Shown: positions 17,778-26,667 of the stretch, one piece after another | Numbering within the stretch: position 1 is the stretch's first letter | Layout of the letters: each line of letters starts with the position of its first letter | Source of the DNA: Bradyrhizobium sp. 132 | GTDB lineage: Bacteria > Pseudomonadota > Alphaproteobacteria > Rhizobiales > Xanthobacteraceae | Reading direction: 5' to 3' | Assembly: GCF_023074185.1 (NCBI RefSeq) | Contig: NZ_JADPKY010000033.1 | Location: 62,001-126,000, forward strand | DNA length: 64,000 nt | The notes under the pieces: model-generated | What the model saw: only the letters and a program-made list of their open reading frames with translations | The model's database searches: none | Told to the model about the DNA's origin: nothing | Program-made: the position numbers and the translations under genes

Positions 17778-18503
17778 TTAGCCGTTATGCGTACGAAGCA
17801 GAGTATCCTTGGCCTCGTTTACACGGGCAGCGAGATACGTCGAGCCCCCCTGGTCGGGATGCAATTTCTTCATCAAGGACTTGTGGGCGCGGCTGATATC
17901 GTCACGCCCCGCCCCCGGCTGCAAGCCAAGGATCTGATAGGCCTCCTCCGCCGTCATTTTGCCGCTCGCCACCGTGCGGCGCTGCCCCCCTGCCGCGTTG
18001 CTCTGCGCGTTCTGACGCCAGGCGGGAAACCGGCGGTCCAGATAGCTTTCAAGTAAGGCCACGCTCTCGGCGTCGAACGCCGGGACCATTGCCAGCAGGC
18101 CAGCGAGATCGAACTCGTCGAGATCGCGCCCGGCATGAGGCCCCGCGACGATCCGGCCTCCGAGCTGGCCAGACTCGTGATCGAGCCGCATATCCAGGAA
18201 TTGCGAGCGCACGCGTGAGGCCTGACCGGCCGGGCGCGTCGCGCCCCCGCCGAACAGCCCGCCGACGTTGCCCAAGCCGGCGTTTGCCAGCGGTGTCCAG
18301 CCCAGGAGCCCGGCGCCGAAGATCCCGAGCGGGATCGCCACCACCAGTTCGCCCCGCAAGCCCGTGAACGCTGCGACAGCCAGCGCCACCACGCCGCCAC
18401 CGAACCTGATCGTGCGTGCCAGCACGGCCGGATTGGCGGAACGAAACATCTGGAGCAGCAGATAAAGGGTGATAACAGCGATAGCGCCGGCAATCAGGGT
18501 CAT
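17778..18503 (-). CDS. Membrane-anchored J-domain protein
   Basis: 241 residues. It begins with two or three hydrophobic segments (MTLIAGAIAVITLYLLLQMF, GGGVVALAVAAFTGL, LVVAIPLGIFGAGLL), then a soluble region and a C-terminal J domain (about 183-241) with the diagnostic HPD in KKLHPDQGG preceded by AYQILGLQPGAGRDDISRAH. This order matches the TIM14/DjlA-like class, which recruits DnaK to the inner membrane (family knowledge). The client is unknown. A VWA protein gene lies 66 bp upstream on the same strand, so the two may be co-transcribed. Confidence 0.88.
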   Translation of the reverse strand: MTLIAGAIAVITLYLLLQMFRSANPAVLARTIRFGGGVVALAVAAFTGLRGELVVAIPLGIFGAGLLGWTPLANAGLGNVGGLFGGGATRPAGQASRVRSQFLDMRLDHESGQLGGRIVAGPHAGRDLDEFDLAGLLAMVPAFDAESVALLESYLDRRFPAWRQNAQSNAAGGQRRTVASGKMTAEEAYQILGLQPGAGRDDISRAHKSLMKKLHPDQGGSTYLAARVNEAKDTLLRTHNG

Positions 18504-18569
18504 GGCCGGAATATACTCGGCCTATCGTCAAAATGCATGGTGTCTTGTCCCCCGCAGACCGCGCCAGCG

Positions 18570-19319
18570 CTACTTCATCTGGCCGATCAGCTTGGCCGCG
18601 CCGCTGGCGGTCTTCGCCAATTGCAACAGCGCCTCGCGTCCGCCGGCGGCGTAGGCGGCAGCTGCGCGCAACAGCTCGCGCAACTGCGCCGCCGCGCCCG
18701 GATCGAACCGGCACCAGGCGCCGCCGGTCAGGCGCGCAATTTCGCGAAAGGCCTGCTCGGCGACGGCGTCATGGCCTTCCTGAAAAACGAACACAGGCAC
18801 CTTGAGCATGCCGAGCTCACCGGCCTTGGCACAGAGCTCGTCGACGTTCTCTTCCATGGCGTCGCCGACGAAGACAACGGCGCGCACGCCGGATGCGACC
18901 GCCTCGCGCCGCGCCTCGCTCAGCACCTTGCCGATCTGGGTGTCGCCGCCGCGGCAATCGATCTTGCTCATCAGCGCCGCAAGCCTGGCGCTGTCGGAAA
19001 TCCATCCCGTGGCGCGGCACTCGTTGAATCCGCGATAGTAGACGAGCCGGATGTCGAGACTGCCGAGCGCGGAGGTCTCACGGAACATGTCAGCCTGAAG
19101 CGCGCAGGCCATGTCCCAGGTCGGCTGCCGGCTCATCGTCGCATCCAGCGCGAAGATCAGCCGGCCTTTCGCACCGGGAGCATGTGGCGACAGCGCTCGC
19201 GCGTTTGCGACGAAGGCGGCGATGTCCTCCGAGGTCGACGCCCCCGCCTGCGGCACCGCGCCGCCTGGTTTCGCCGAGACGGCCTCGCGGCCGCGCGGTT
19301 TGATGGGTTCGCCCGACAT
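18570..19319 (-). CDS. VWA-domain protein
   Basis: 249-residue cytoplasmic protein. A central von Willebrand A-like fold begins RLIFALDATMSRQ, a MIDAS-like DxTxS site, and continues with RLVYYRGFNEC, GGDTQIGKVLSEA and AVVFVGDAMEEN. The last part is Ala-rich and helical. Metal-dependent protein interaction is likely; no partner is known. The J-domain gene follows on the same strand, so a joint role is possible but unproven. Confidence 0.75.
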   Translation of the reverse strand: MSGEPIKPRGREAVSAKPGGAVPQAGASTSEDIAAFVANARALSPHAPGAKGRLIFALDATMSRQPTWDMACALQADMFRETSALGSLDIRLVYYRGFNECRATGWISDSARLAALMSKIDCRGGDTQIGKVLSEARREAVASGVRAVVFVGDAMEENVDELCAKAGELGMLKVPVFVFQEGHDAVAEQAFREIARLTGGAWCRFDPGAAAQLRELLRAAAAYAAGGREALLQLAKTASGAAKLIGQMK

Positions 19320-19376
19320 CTATTGACCCTGCGTGAGCGGCTAATGTGGTTAGCGCGCGCAGCCCGGTCAATGTGC

Positions 19377-19410
19377 AAAGCCCCCGCAGGCAGGAGCCGG
19401 CGGGGGCTTT
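19377..19410. terminator. Hairpin between the hydrolase 3' end and the VWA gene
   Basis: Stem AAAGCCCCCG/CGGGGGCTTT with a 14-nt loop. It lies upstream of the VWA gene and downstream of the hydrolase gene's stop region on the other side; it could terminate transcription in either direction. Confidence 0.55.
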
Positions 19411-19439
19411 GAAAATCGATACTGACGATGAGGAAGACG

Positions 19440-20300
19440 TCAGCTCTTGGCAGGCGCCATCAACGCGACCGGACCGGGCTCGAGAATCTTGGGCGGGGAC
19501 GATTGCGTGTCGACCGGCGCGACCTCGCTGTCAGTCGCGCTCAGGAACTTGTCGAGCATGCCCTGGATCGAGTTCTTGGCTGCGTCCGGACCGGTGTCGC
19601 GCATGTCGTTGTGCTGGAATTCGGTCTTCACGACCTGGATGCCGGCCTTCTCGCATTCCTCGTCGGTCGGGATCACACCCGCATCGGTCTTGAACTGCGG
19701 GTCCTGCGAACGGAACGACAAAATCTTGAACTTGCCGGCGGTGACGAAGGGCACGCGCAGATTGTCGAGCGTGACGACCTTCTTGACCTCGTCCGGATAC
19801 TGCTTGGCGAAATACATCGTGATATCGCCGCCCATGGAGTGGCCGACCATCGTCACCCTGCCGTAGTCGGCGTTGGGCTGAACCTTCTTCATCTCCTGCA
19901 TGGCAAGATGGATGTTGGCGACGCCGCGCAGGATCTGCGGCAGCCGGCCGACATAGAGCTCGCCGGGCTTGGTCACCATCGGAGGATCGGTCGGCAGATC
20001 ATGCTGCGGGCTGACGACGAGGTAACCGCGCGCAGCGAAGATGTTGGCGAGGAACCCGTACTCCGTGTTCTTGACGGTGTTGCCGTGGTTGATCACGGCG
20101 ACCGGCATCGTGATCATGCCGGCATTGGCCTGCATTTCCTTGTCGCGACGGATCGCGATATCGACAGGCACGGCGCGGTTGTCGCGCGAGGCGTCGTAGA
20201 AGGTGATGGTCTCGTGTTTGATCGCCCACTTGCTCGCCGTGAAATAGGCGACGCCGCAGAGGGCACTGACCGAAACCAGAACGGCAATTCCACGCTTCAT
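19440..20300 (-). CDS. Exported alpha/beta hydrolase
   Basis: 286 residues with a hydrophobic N-terminus (GIAVLVSVSALCGVAYF) that acts as signal peptide or anchor. Nucleophile elbow VGHSMGGDI (Ser), with VAVINHGNT as the oxyanion-side strand; the acid and His are likely in LDNLRVP and FQHNDM. The substrate cannot be read; esterase or thioesterase activity is plausible. It ends close to the terminator at 19377 and is transcribed alone. Confidence 0.8.
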   Translation of the reverse strand: MKRGIAVLVSVSALCGVAYFTASKWAIKHETITFYDASRDNRAVPVDIAIRRDKEMQANAGMITMPVAVINHGNTVKNTEYGFLANIFAARGYLVVSPQHDLPTDPPMVTKPGELYVGRLPQILRGVANIHLAMQEMKKVQPNADYGRVTMVGHSMGGDITMYFAKQYPDEVKKVVTLDNLRVPFVTAGKFKILSFRSQDPQFKTDAGVIPTDEECEKAGIQVVKTEFQHNDMRDTGPDAAKNSIQGMLDKFLSATDSEVAPVDTQSSPPKILEPGPVALMAPAKS

Positions 20301-20646
20301 TTTCGTCCTCAGCCTCAGGCTCGTGCGGCCTGAATCCCTGTTGAAAATCGTGTTCTTCCGGAGCTCTTCGGCCCCTGGTCGCCTATTCCCTAATATATGT
20401 CACAGGGGCGTGACAGGAAGGCCAAATATTGTGAACTGACAGCCCTTTCATTGTGCGTCGCACACGTTTCTTGGGCATCCCTGCTCTCATACGGCTACGT
20501 CAGGGTGCACGTCGCCCTCCGGAGCAACCGGTCTCGATTGGGTTCAATTTCGCAGTAAACGCGAGGTGAAAACGGTCGAGCGAAGGCTCGGTTCCCGTGG
20601 GGACCCCGGCCGCTTTGATCGACTGGAAGTAGCAATATACCGCCGC
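20301..20646. other. Intergenic region between the hydrolase and mipZ-like genes
   Basis: 346 bp, containing the hydrolase promoter. A perfect palindrome TGTGC-GTC-GCACA lies at 20452-20464, similar in form to the TGC-N3-GCA sites before the phasin gene and 152 bp before the hydrolase ATG. No coding frame seen. Confidence 0.45.
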
Positions 20647-21570
20647 TCAAGCGCCGAGGATGTCGTGGACCTCGAGCGGCTTATCGACCTGGTTGAACCA
20701 CTCGGCGCGGTTGGCCGCACGGCGGCGGCCGCGCTCGTCGAGCGGAAGCTTGAGCTGGCGGAGCAGGCTCGTCACCTCCTCCCGCGCGGTCAGATGGCCG
20801 AGATTGGGCCGCATGCCGAGCGTGGCCTCGTTGATCTCGTCCAGCGCGGTCAGACCACGCGGGAAGAACTCGCGATAGACGACGCGTTCGGCGAAGCCGT
20901 CGACGTAGCGGAAGCCGAGCCGCAGCGACAAATCTTTCAACCCCTCGGCGACGAGCTGCTTGTTGCGGGAGCCGAGCATCGACAGGCGGTTGCGCACGAC
21001 GATCCAGTCGGTGGTCGCGCCGTCGAGCTGGCGGCGCTTGCGGCGGGTGTCTCGCACCATCTCGGCGTAGTGGCTCTCGCCCGTCACCGCGTAGTTGGCG
21101 GGATCGACGGTGCCGAGCACGTCGAAATCGAGGAAGCTGTCATTGATCGGGGTCACCAGCGTGTCGGCCATCGAGTGCGCAAGCCGCATCAGATAGCTGT
21201 CGGTGCCGGGCGTATCGATGACGATGAAGTCGAAGCTGCTCTCGACCGCCGAGACCGCCTCCATGAACTGAAGGAACTCGGAATTCTCGTTCTCGGCGAC
21301 CTGCATGGTCTCGCCGAGCTTGATGCAGCGATGCAGCGGCAGTTCGAGGTCAAGCTTGGTGCGGCGCGCCCAGGCGGAACGGTTGTTGATGTAATGAGTG
21401 AAGCTCTGCTGACGGCAGTCGAGGTCGATGGTGGCGACGCGCTGGCCGGCTTTCAGAAGCGCGACCGCGATGTGCAGGGCGGTGGTCGACTTGCCGGAGC
21501 CGCCCTTCTCGTTGCCGAGCACGACCACATGCGCCGCGCCGGACTGGCCTTGGCTAGCTTGCACAAGCAT
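20647..21570 (-). CDS. mipZ: MipZ-like ParA-family ATPase
   Basis: 307 residues, cytoplasmic. Deviant Walker A NEKGGSGKSTTALHIAVAL with both Lys, switch I TIDLDCRQQSF and Walker B FIVIDTPGTDS identify the ParA/MinD superfamily; length and the LDCRQQSFTHYINNR stretch match alphaproteobacterial MipZ, which positions the FtsZ ring by forming a ParB-dependent gradient (known for Caulobacter). ATG 21570 is used because AGGG precedes it at proper spacing; a GTG at 21585 is in frame. Confidence 0.88.
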   Translation of the reverse strand: MLVQASQGQSGAAHVVVLGNEKGGSGKSTTALHIAVALLKAGQRVATIDLDCRQQSFTHYINNRSAWARRTKLDLELPLHRCIKLGETMQVAENENSEFLQFMEAVSAVESSFDFIVIDTPGTDSYLMRLAHSMADTLVTPINDSFLDFDVLGTVDPANYAVTGESHYAEMVRDTRRKRRQLDGATTDWIVVRNRLSMLGSRNKQLVAEGLKDLSLRLGFRYVDGFAERVVYREFFPRGLTALDEINEATLGMRPNLGHLTAREEVTSLLRQLKLPLDERGRRRAANRAEWFNQVDKPLEVHDILGA

Positions 21571-21852
21571 CGCGATCCCTAACACCCCTAACGAATATCT
21601 TCGAGTTGGCCGCGCCTGCGGTCAAGTGAAATGCGTGACAGGTAATGCAATTCGCACTGCGCCGTTCTTCATCATGAATCGCGGCGTCTTCTCTCGTCTG
21701 TGATCCAACCCACAATGTCGCGACATCGTGCGCGGCCTTGCGCGGGATGCTGTGCCGCAGTCGGACGCATGGCGTCCACGGTCGCCGCTTGTTAAGGTTA
21801 GTCTGCCGGGCGCCGGGACGCGCTCGCCGATTCCCAACTCCGTCGAGTTCTG

Positions 21853-22704
21853 ATGTCACGCAGCCCCTTGATCGCCCGCACGGTCCCCGCCTTGCGACGC
21901 GCCGTCGACAATCTTCGCAAGCGAAAGGCCACGATCGCGCTGGTCCCGACCATGGGGGCGCTCCATGACGGCCATGTGTCGCTGGTGCGCCTCGCCAGGC
22001 GGCGCGCGAGCCGCGTGGTGGTGTCGATCTTCGTCAACCCGACCCAGTTCGCACCGACCGAGGATTTTGGCGCCTATCCGCGAACCTGGAAGGCCGATAT
22101 CGCCAAGCTCGCCGCCGAGGACGTCGATATCGTCTGGCACCCCGGCGTCGAGGCCATGTATCCGGAGGGCTTTGCGACCCGGATCGTGCCGGAGGGACCG
22201 GCGCTGGCCGGCCTCGAGGACCGCTTCCGCCCGCATTTCTTCGGGGGTGTCGCGACCGTCGTCGGCAAGCTGTTCACGCAGTGCCGGCCGGATGTCGCGA
22301 TCTTCGGCGAGAAGGATTTTCAGCAGTTGCGGGTGGTGACGCAGATGGCGCGCGACCTCGACCTCGGCGTCAAGGTGATCGGCTCCCGCACCGTGCGCGA
22401 GCGCGACGGGCTCGCGATGTCCTCCCGCAACGTCTATTTGTCGCCACAGGAGCGGCAGACCGCAACCACGCTGTACCGCGCCATGAAGGAGAGCGCCGGG
22501 CGCATCCGCGCCGGCGAAGCGATCGCTTCCGCAATGGCGCGCGGTGCCGGCATGATCACGGCGGCTGGCTTTGCGCTCGACTATTTTGAGGTGCGCCATG
22601 CTATCACGCTGGCGCCGGCCACCTCGCGCACGGACGGCCCTTTGCGGATCCTGGTCGCGGCCAAGCTTGGCAGCACCCGGCTGATCGACAATATCGCGGT
22701 CTAG
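21853..22704 (+). CDS. panC: Pantoate--beta-alanine ligase
   Basis: Joins pantoate and beta-alanine with ATP, the last step of pantothenate synthesis. 283 residues, normal for the family. Signatures: [15 protein letters not shown] (HIGH-like ATP site), [22 protein letters not shown] and the KMSKS-like [10 protein letters not shown]. It overlaps the convergent DUF1489 gene by 4 bp. No panB or panD is next to it. Confidence 0.96.
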   Translation: MSRSPLIARTVPALRRAVDNLRKRKATIALVPTMGALHDGHVSLVRLARRRASRVVVSIFVNPTQFAPTEDFGAYPRTWKADIAKLAAEDVDIVWHPGVEAMYPEGFATRIVPEGPALAGLEDRFRPHFFGGVATVVGKLFTQCRPDVAIFGEKDFQQLRVVTQMARDLDLGVKVIGSRTVRERDGLAMSSRNVYLSPQERQTATTLYRAMKESAGRIRAGEAIASAMARGAGMITAAGFALDYFEVRHAITLAPATSRTDGPLRILVAAKLGSTRLIDNIAV

Positions 22705-23141
22705 AGCAATCCGAGATTGCGCAGCTCGCGCCGCATCGGCTCCGGCATCGCGGCGATCGAGCCGGCTGCGGACTTGCCAAGATCAGGCGGCACGGAATCG
22801 TCGGCGAGATAGCGCCAGCCCTGGAACGGGCGCATCGGCCGCGGCGACACCGAGATCACCTTCGGCTGCATCACGATCCGGCAGCGGCCGATGCCGTCCT
22901 TGTCGCGGAACGGCTCGATGCCGATGATTTTTTCGCGCGCGGCGACTTCGCCCTTGATCACCCAATAGAGCGACCCGCCCGACAGGATCTCGGCGTCGCG
23001 CTTGGGCACCATGCGGGTGATGTGGATGTGATGTTGCGGCAGACCCTTCTTCTTGGCGGTCCGCATCCGTTCGGCGGTCCACTCCTTCAATTCCTTGACG
23101 GAGTCGCAACCGACCGCGAGCTTGATCAGATGTAGTGGCAT
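22701..23141 (-). CDS. DUF1489 family protein
   Basis: 146 residues beginning [21 protein letters not shown]. The sequence [17 protein letters not shown] and GSLYWVIKG is characteristic of this alphaproteobacterial family, whose structure resembles nothing with an assigned enzyme activity. Cytoplasmic; function unknown. Its stop overlaps the panC stop. Confidence 0.9.
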   Translation of the reverse strand: MPLHLIKLAVGCDSVKELKEWTAERMRTAKKKGLPQHHIHITRMVPKRDAEILSGGSLYWVIKGEVAAREKIIGIEPFRDKDGIGRCRIVMQPKVISVSPRPMRPFQGWRYLADDSVPPDLGKSAAGSIAAMPEPMRRELRNLGLL

Positions 23142-23183
23142 GCCCCAGCATTAGCCGGGCAGCCACGCATTTGGAATGCCGAT

Positions 23184-24155
23184 CTACTCGTTATCCGCAG
23201 CCGCGGGCGCCGCGGCCGGCGGCGCCAGCGGAACCGGCGGTGCCACCGGCGCACGCGCAGCCTTCGGCGCAGACGGTTTCTTTGCGGCGGGCGCGGCGGC
23301 CTGTGCCGAAGCCGCTGCCGGCGCGCGCGGAGCCGGCGAGGCCCCAGCGTTTGCGGCGGGCGCCGCCTGGCGCGTTGGCGGCTCCGGATTCATGATGCTG
23401 ATCGGCGGCGTCGACGAGGCGCTCGGGAACTCCGCATTGGTCGGCTTGCCCGTCGGCATCGACGGCGGCAGTCCGGCAAGCGCGGCAGTGGCCGGCAACT
23501 GCGACGTTGCAGGCGCATTCCAGGTCGGCGCGTAGCGCGCGACCAGCGTGTCGTAGAGATGGGAATCCATGTTGGCGGCGACCTGCTGCTGATCGGTCAG
23601 CGAACGGAAGGCCGCGCAGTCGAACTGTGTGCAGCCGTCGCGCGCAACCAGCACCTGCGCGACCAGGCCGTAGCGATCACGCTCCAGCGATCTGCGCAGC
23701 ACCCTCACGTCGAGCGTCAGGCTCTTCTCGGCGGTCGCGGCATCGCCGAGCGCCATCAGCCGGTCGATCCTGGCGGCGGTGTAGGAGATCGCCGCGGCGG
23801 CTGCGTCAGGCGCGCCGAACAGCGACTTCTCGCAGCCAATGGCCACGGCATCGCCGGCGAGATCGTCGAGACAGGACAGCGCCGGCAGGCTCGCGATGAC
23901 CGCGGCCTGCGCACGCGCCTCGGTCGGCGTGACCTGCCCCGCCGGTCCAGAGACGTGCACATTGGCAGCCAATGCGACGGCAATGGCGAGCAGTGCGATG
24001 ACGGTCAGCGCGCCGTTGGCAACCGATCTTTCGGCACGCAGCAGCGTGATCAGGAGGATCAGTCCGAAGAAGCCGGCAGCCGCCAGCGTCATCCACATCG
24101 GAAAGACCGGCGAGCGCCAGATTTGGTCGAGCGGCGAGGCCCATGCCCAGTTCAT
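23184..24155 (-). CDS. Hypothetical membrane protein with Ala/Pro-rich tail
   Basis: 323 residues. Two hydrophobic segments near the N-terminus (MWMTLAAAGFFGLILLITLL and ALTVIALLAIAVALAANV) flank a short basic loop. A soluble helical domain with six Cys (SCLDDLAGDAVAIGCEKSLF, DGCTQFDCAAF) follows, then a roughly 100-residue low-complexity Ala/Pro tail. Periplasmic orientation of the soluble part is likely. No family function recognised. Confidence 0.75.
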   Translation of the reverse strand: MNWAWASPLDQIWRSPVFPMWMTLAAAGFFGLILLITLLRAERSVANGALTVIALLAIAVALAANVHVSGPAGQVTPTEARAQAAVIASLPALSCLDDLAGDAVAIGCEKSLFGAPDAAAAAISYTAARIDRLMALGDAATAEKSLTLDVRVLRRSLERDRYGLVAQVLVARDGCTQFDCAAFRSLTDQQQVAANMDSHLYDTLVARYAPTWNAPATSQLPATAALAGLPPSMPTGKPTNAEFPSASSTPPISIMNPEPPTRQAAPAANAGASPAPRAPAAASAQAAAPAAKKPSAPKAARAPVAPPVPLAPPAAAPAAADNE

Positions 24156-24312
24156 GCGCGACGTCCCCTCACGCGAGCAGAGAGCGAATGGTCAAAGCGA
24201 GCACCGAGAGTCGGCAACTGCCCCCGGCCCACCTTTTGAAGGTGAAGCGGGCCTTTTGACGGCGGCAGGATGGAATTCCCCGGTACGCGCCAACGCGCGG
24301 ATAGCGTCGGCT

Positions 24313-24516
24313 TCAGGACAGCGCGAGCTGGCTTTCCTTGGCGACGCGTTCGAAGGCTTCGGTCGAGCTCTTGATCCGGTACTGGCAGTCGTCACCATCC
24401 GTCGGCAGCAGGCGGATGATCTCATACGATCCGCTGGCAGCGGGGCGTGCGACATTGCTGGCCGTGAACAACACGCGCGATCCAATAGGGAATTTGTGCT
24501 TCAACACCCTCTCCAT
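24313..24516 (-). CDS. Small conserved-type hypothetical protein
   Basis: 67 residues, MERVLKHKFPIGSRVLFTAS. A beta-rich, SH3/KOW-like pattern (GSRVLF, GSYEIIRLLP, CQYRIKSS) suggests a small barrel. ATG 24516 is preceded by an in-frame GTG at 24519. Cytoplasmic; no function known. Confidence 0.7.
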   Translation of the reverse strand: MERVLKHKFPIGSRVLFTASNVARPAASGSYEIIRLLPTDGDDCQYRIKSSTEAFERVAKESQLALS

Positions 24517-24557
24517 CACTCAAACAACGCCTGCCACGCCCATGGTCCCACTGCGTC

Positions 24558-24604
24558 GGCCGGCCGGAAACCCGGCTGTCATATAGCATGCGGCCGGCCT
24601 TTTT
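24558..24604. other. Long-range hairpin
   Basis: 9-bp arms GGCCGGCCG (24558-24566) and CGGCCGGCC (24591-24599), the second followed by TTTTT. A terminator on the plus strand would have no gene to end, so the role is unclear. Confidence 0.35.
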
Positions 24605-24694
24605 GGCCAGCAGTATGCGACATGGCAAACCTGCCAATTTTGCAGTTATTTCAGAGTGATGCCCCCGACCGCTGATACCGCTGGAACCGGTTCT

Positions 24695-25063
24695 TCAGGC
24701 GGTATGGGGCAAATGGCCGTCGGGGCTGGCGTGATCCACGGCCTTGGGCAGTTCCTGGGCCAGAATCTGGCCCAACTGGTCGACCGGGATGTTGTAGCGC
24801 GCAGCCAATTGGCGGACGGTGTCGCTGCCGAGCACGGCGCGGAGCTGGTCGGCCGAGATCGGCAGGTTCTGGCCGTTGCCGAGCCAGGATTTGACCTGGT
24901 CACCGAACCCCGCCTGCTGGAGTTTTGCGACGATCGCGCCGAGGCCGCCCTGATTGTTGCTACCGATCACCTCGTTCAGCACGGCCGGCAACACGGCTGC
25001 GCCGAGCTGGCCGAGCGCGCTACGGAGCGCCGGGTTGTTCTCCAGCGAGTCCAGGATTCCCAT
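24695..25063 (-). CDS. YidB-family (DUF937) protein
   Basis: 122 residues. It starts MGILDSLENNPALRSALGQL, followed by the diagnostic QQAGFGDQVKSWLGNGQN and ISADQLRAVLGSDTVRQLA, the DUF937/YidB core. Likely a small helical protein; YidB homologues have no established role. Stands alone. Confidence 0.9.
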   Translation of the reverse strand: MGILDSLENNPALRSALGQLGAAVLPAVLNEVIGSNNQGGLGAIVAKLQQAGFGDQVKSWLGNGQNLPISADQLRAVLGSDTVRQLAARYNIPVDQLGQILAQELPKAVDHASPDGHLPHTA

Positions 25064-25151
25064 GACTGTGCCCTCTCCTAAGCCGTAGCTCCGCCGCGAT
25101 TGAGCGCCGCCATGCGCCGTGACGTCAAGCCGCGCTCAATCACATTCGCGA

Positions 25152-25814
25152 CTACACGTTCTCGAACGTTTCGATGACGAGCGTTTCGGCGAGCCCGTCC
25201 CGGGTCCATTCCTGGAACGCCGGCAGCGCCAGCATCGTGTCCATGTAAGCCTTGGTCTCCGGCGTGATTGCGATCGCGTAGGTGCGAAAGCGGTGCACGA
25301 CCGGGGCATACATCGCATCCGCCGCGCCGAAGCGCCCGAACAGGAACGGACCGTTGGCGCCATACCGGGCCCGGCACTCGCGCCAGATCTCCTGCACGCG
25401 CGCGATATTGGCCTGCGCGTCCGCCGACAACGTCACGGGCCGCACCGGGCGGTGCAGGTTCATGCCGCATTCGTTGCGCAGGGCCATGAAGCCGGAATGC
25501 ATCTCGGCGCACACCGAACGGGCATGGGCGCGGGCGGCGGCGTCGTCGGGCCACAGCTTCACGTCCGGGAAGCGCTCTGCGAGGTATTCGATGATGCTGA
25601 GCGAATCCCACACCGTGATGTCGCCATCGACCAGCACCGGCACCTTGCCGGCGCGGCTGAACGAGATGATCTGCTCCTTGTCCGCGGGATTGTCGGTGTA
25701 GAGCGGGATGACGGTCTCGACGAACGGGATGTCATTGGCGCGAAGTGCGAGCCAGGGCCGCATCGACCATGACGAGTAGTTCTTGTTGCCGATTGCGAGT
25801 TTCAGCGCAGCCAT
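25152..25814 (-). CDS. Glutathione S-transferase family protein
   Basis: 220 residues, cytoplasmic. N-terminal thioredoxin fold starting ALKLAIGNKNYSSWSMRPW, with cis-Pro in GKVPVLVDGD and the GSH-binding DSLSIIEYLAERF; C-terminal all-helical domain. The NKNYSSWSMRPW start is that of the bacterial subgroup annotated as plain GST. A longer frame using TTG 25877 has no homology, so ATG 25814 is preferred. Substrate unknown. Confidence 0.9.
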   Translation of the reverse strand: MAALKLAIGNKNYSSWSMRPWLALRANDIPFVETVIPLYTDNPADKEQIISFSRAGKVPVLVDGDITVWDSLSIIEYLAERFPDVKLWPDDAAARAHARSVCAEMHSGFMALRNECGMNLHRPVRPVTLSADAQANIARVQEIWRECRARYGANGPFLFGRFGAADAMYAPVVHRFRTYAIAITPETKAYMDTMLALPAFQEWTRDGLAETLVIETFENV

Positions 25815-25938
25815 GTCATCAGTCCTTCCCGAGACGTCTTGAAGCGAGCTGCTTTTAACGCCATCGCCTGCCGCCAATCAATCGTTGCTGCACCTCGCCA
25901 TGCGTGGCAAGCGTTGCGATCCTCGCCAGGAGACAGAC

Positions 25939-26652
25939 ATGAGCAGGCACTGGGTCGACATCACCGCCGTCGGCTTCTTCATCATCGAATGGCTGGTCTA
26001 CGCGCTGACGCTCGAGCATTCGGCCTATGGCCGCGACAGCCTGTCGGCACGCATGAACCGCTACCGCGAGGTCTGGGTGCGCCGGCTGCTCGACCGCGAC
26101 GCGCGCATGGTCGACATGCAGATCATGGCCTCGCTGCAGAACGGCACCGCCTTCTTCGCCTCCACCAGCCTGATCGCGCTTGGGGGCGCGCTGGCGCTGC
26201 TGCACGCGACCAACGACGCCATTGCGATTCTCGGCAAGCTGCCGATCGACCTCAGCCCCTCGCCCGCGCTGTGGGAGCTGAAATGCGTCGGCCTCGTCCT
26301 GATCTGCGTCTACGCCTTCTTCAAATTCGCGTGGTCGTATCGCCTGTTCAACTATGTCGCGATCCTGTTCGGCGGCATGCCGCCGGTCTCGCAGCGCGGC
26401 ACGCCGGAGGCGGAAGCCCATGTCATCCGCACCTCGCGCCTGTTTGAATCCGCCGGCCGCCATTTCAACCGCGGCCAACGCTCCTTCTTCTTCGCACTTG
26501 GCTATCTCGGCTGGTTCGTCAGCCCCTGGGTGCTGTTCGTGACCACGGCAGCCGTGGTGATCGTGACCTGGCGGCGGCAATTCGCCTCGAGTGCGTGGGA
26601 GGCGATGGCGCCGGAGGTGGTGGATGGCGATGAGATGAAGCGCGGTCGTTGA
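25939..26652 (+). CDS. DUF599 membrane protein
   Basis: 237 residues with about four hydrophobic segments (DITAVGFFIIEWLVYAL, GTAFFASTSLIALGGALALL, LVLICVYAFFKFAW, ALGYLGWFVSPWVLFV). The loop RYREVWVRRLLDRDARMVDM is the family hallmark. Inner membrane; no function established. ATG 25939 follows AGGAGA. Confidence 0.87.
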   Translation: MSRHWVDITAVGFFIIEWLVYALTLEHSAYGRDSLSARMNRYREVWVRRLLDRDARMVDMQIMASLQNGTAFFASTSLIALGGALALLHATNDAIAILGKLPIDLSPSPALWELKCVGLVLICVYAFFKFAWSYRLFNYVAILFGGMPPVSQRGTPEAEAHVIRTSRLFESAGRHFNRGQRSFFFALGYLGWFVSPWVLFVTTAAVVIVTWRRQFASSAWEAMAPEVVDGDEMKRGR

Positions 26653-26667
26653 TGGGCTACGCGAGAG

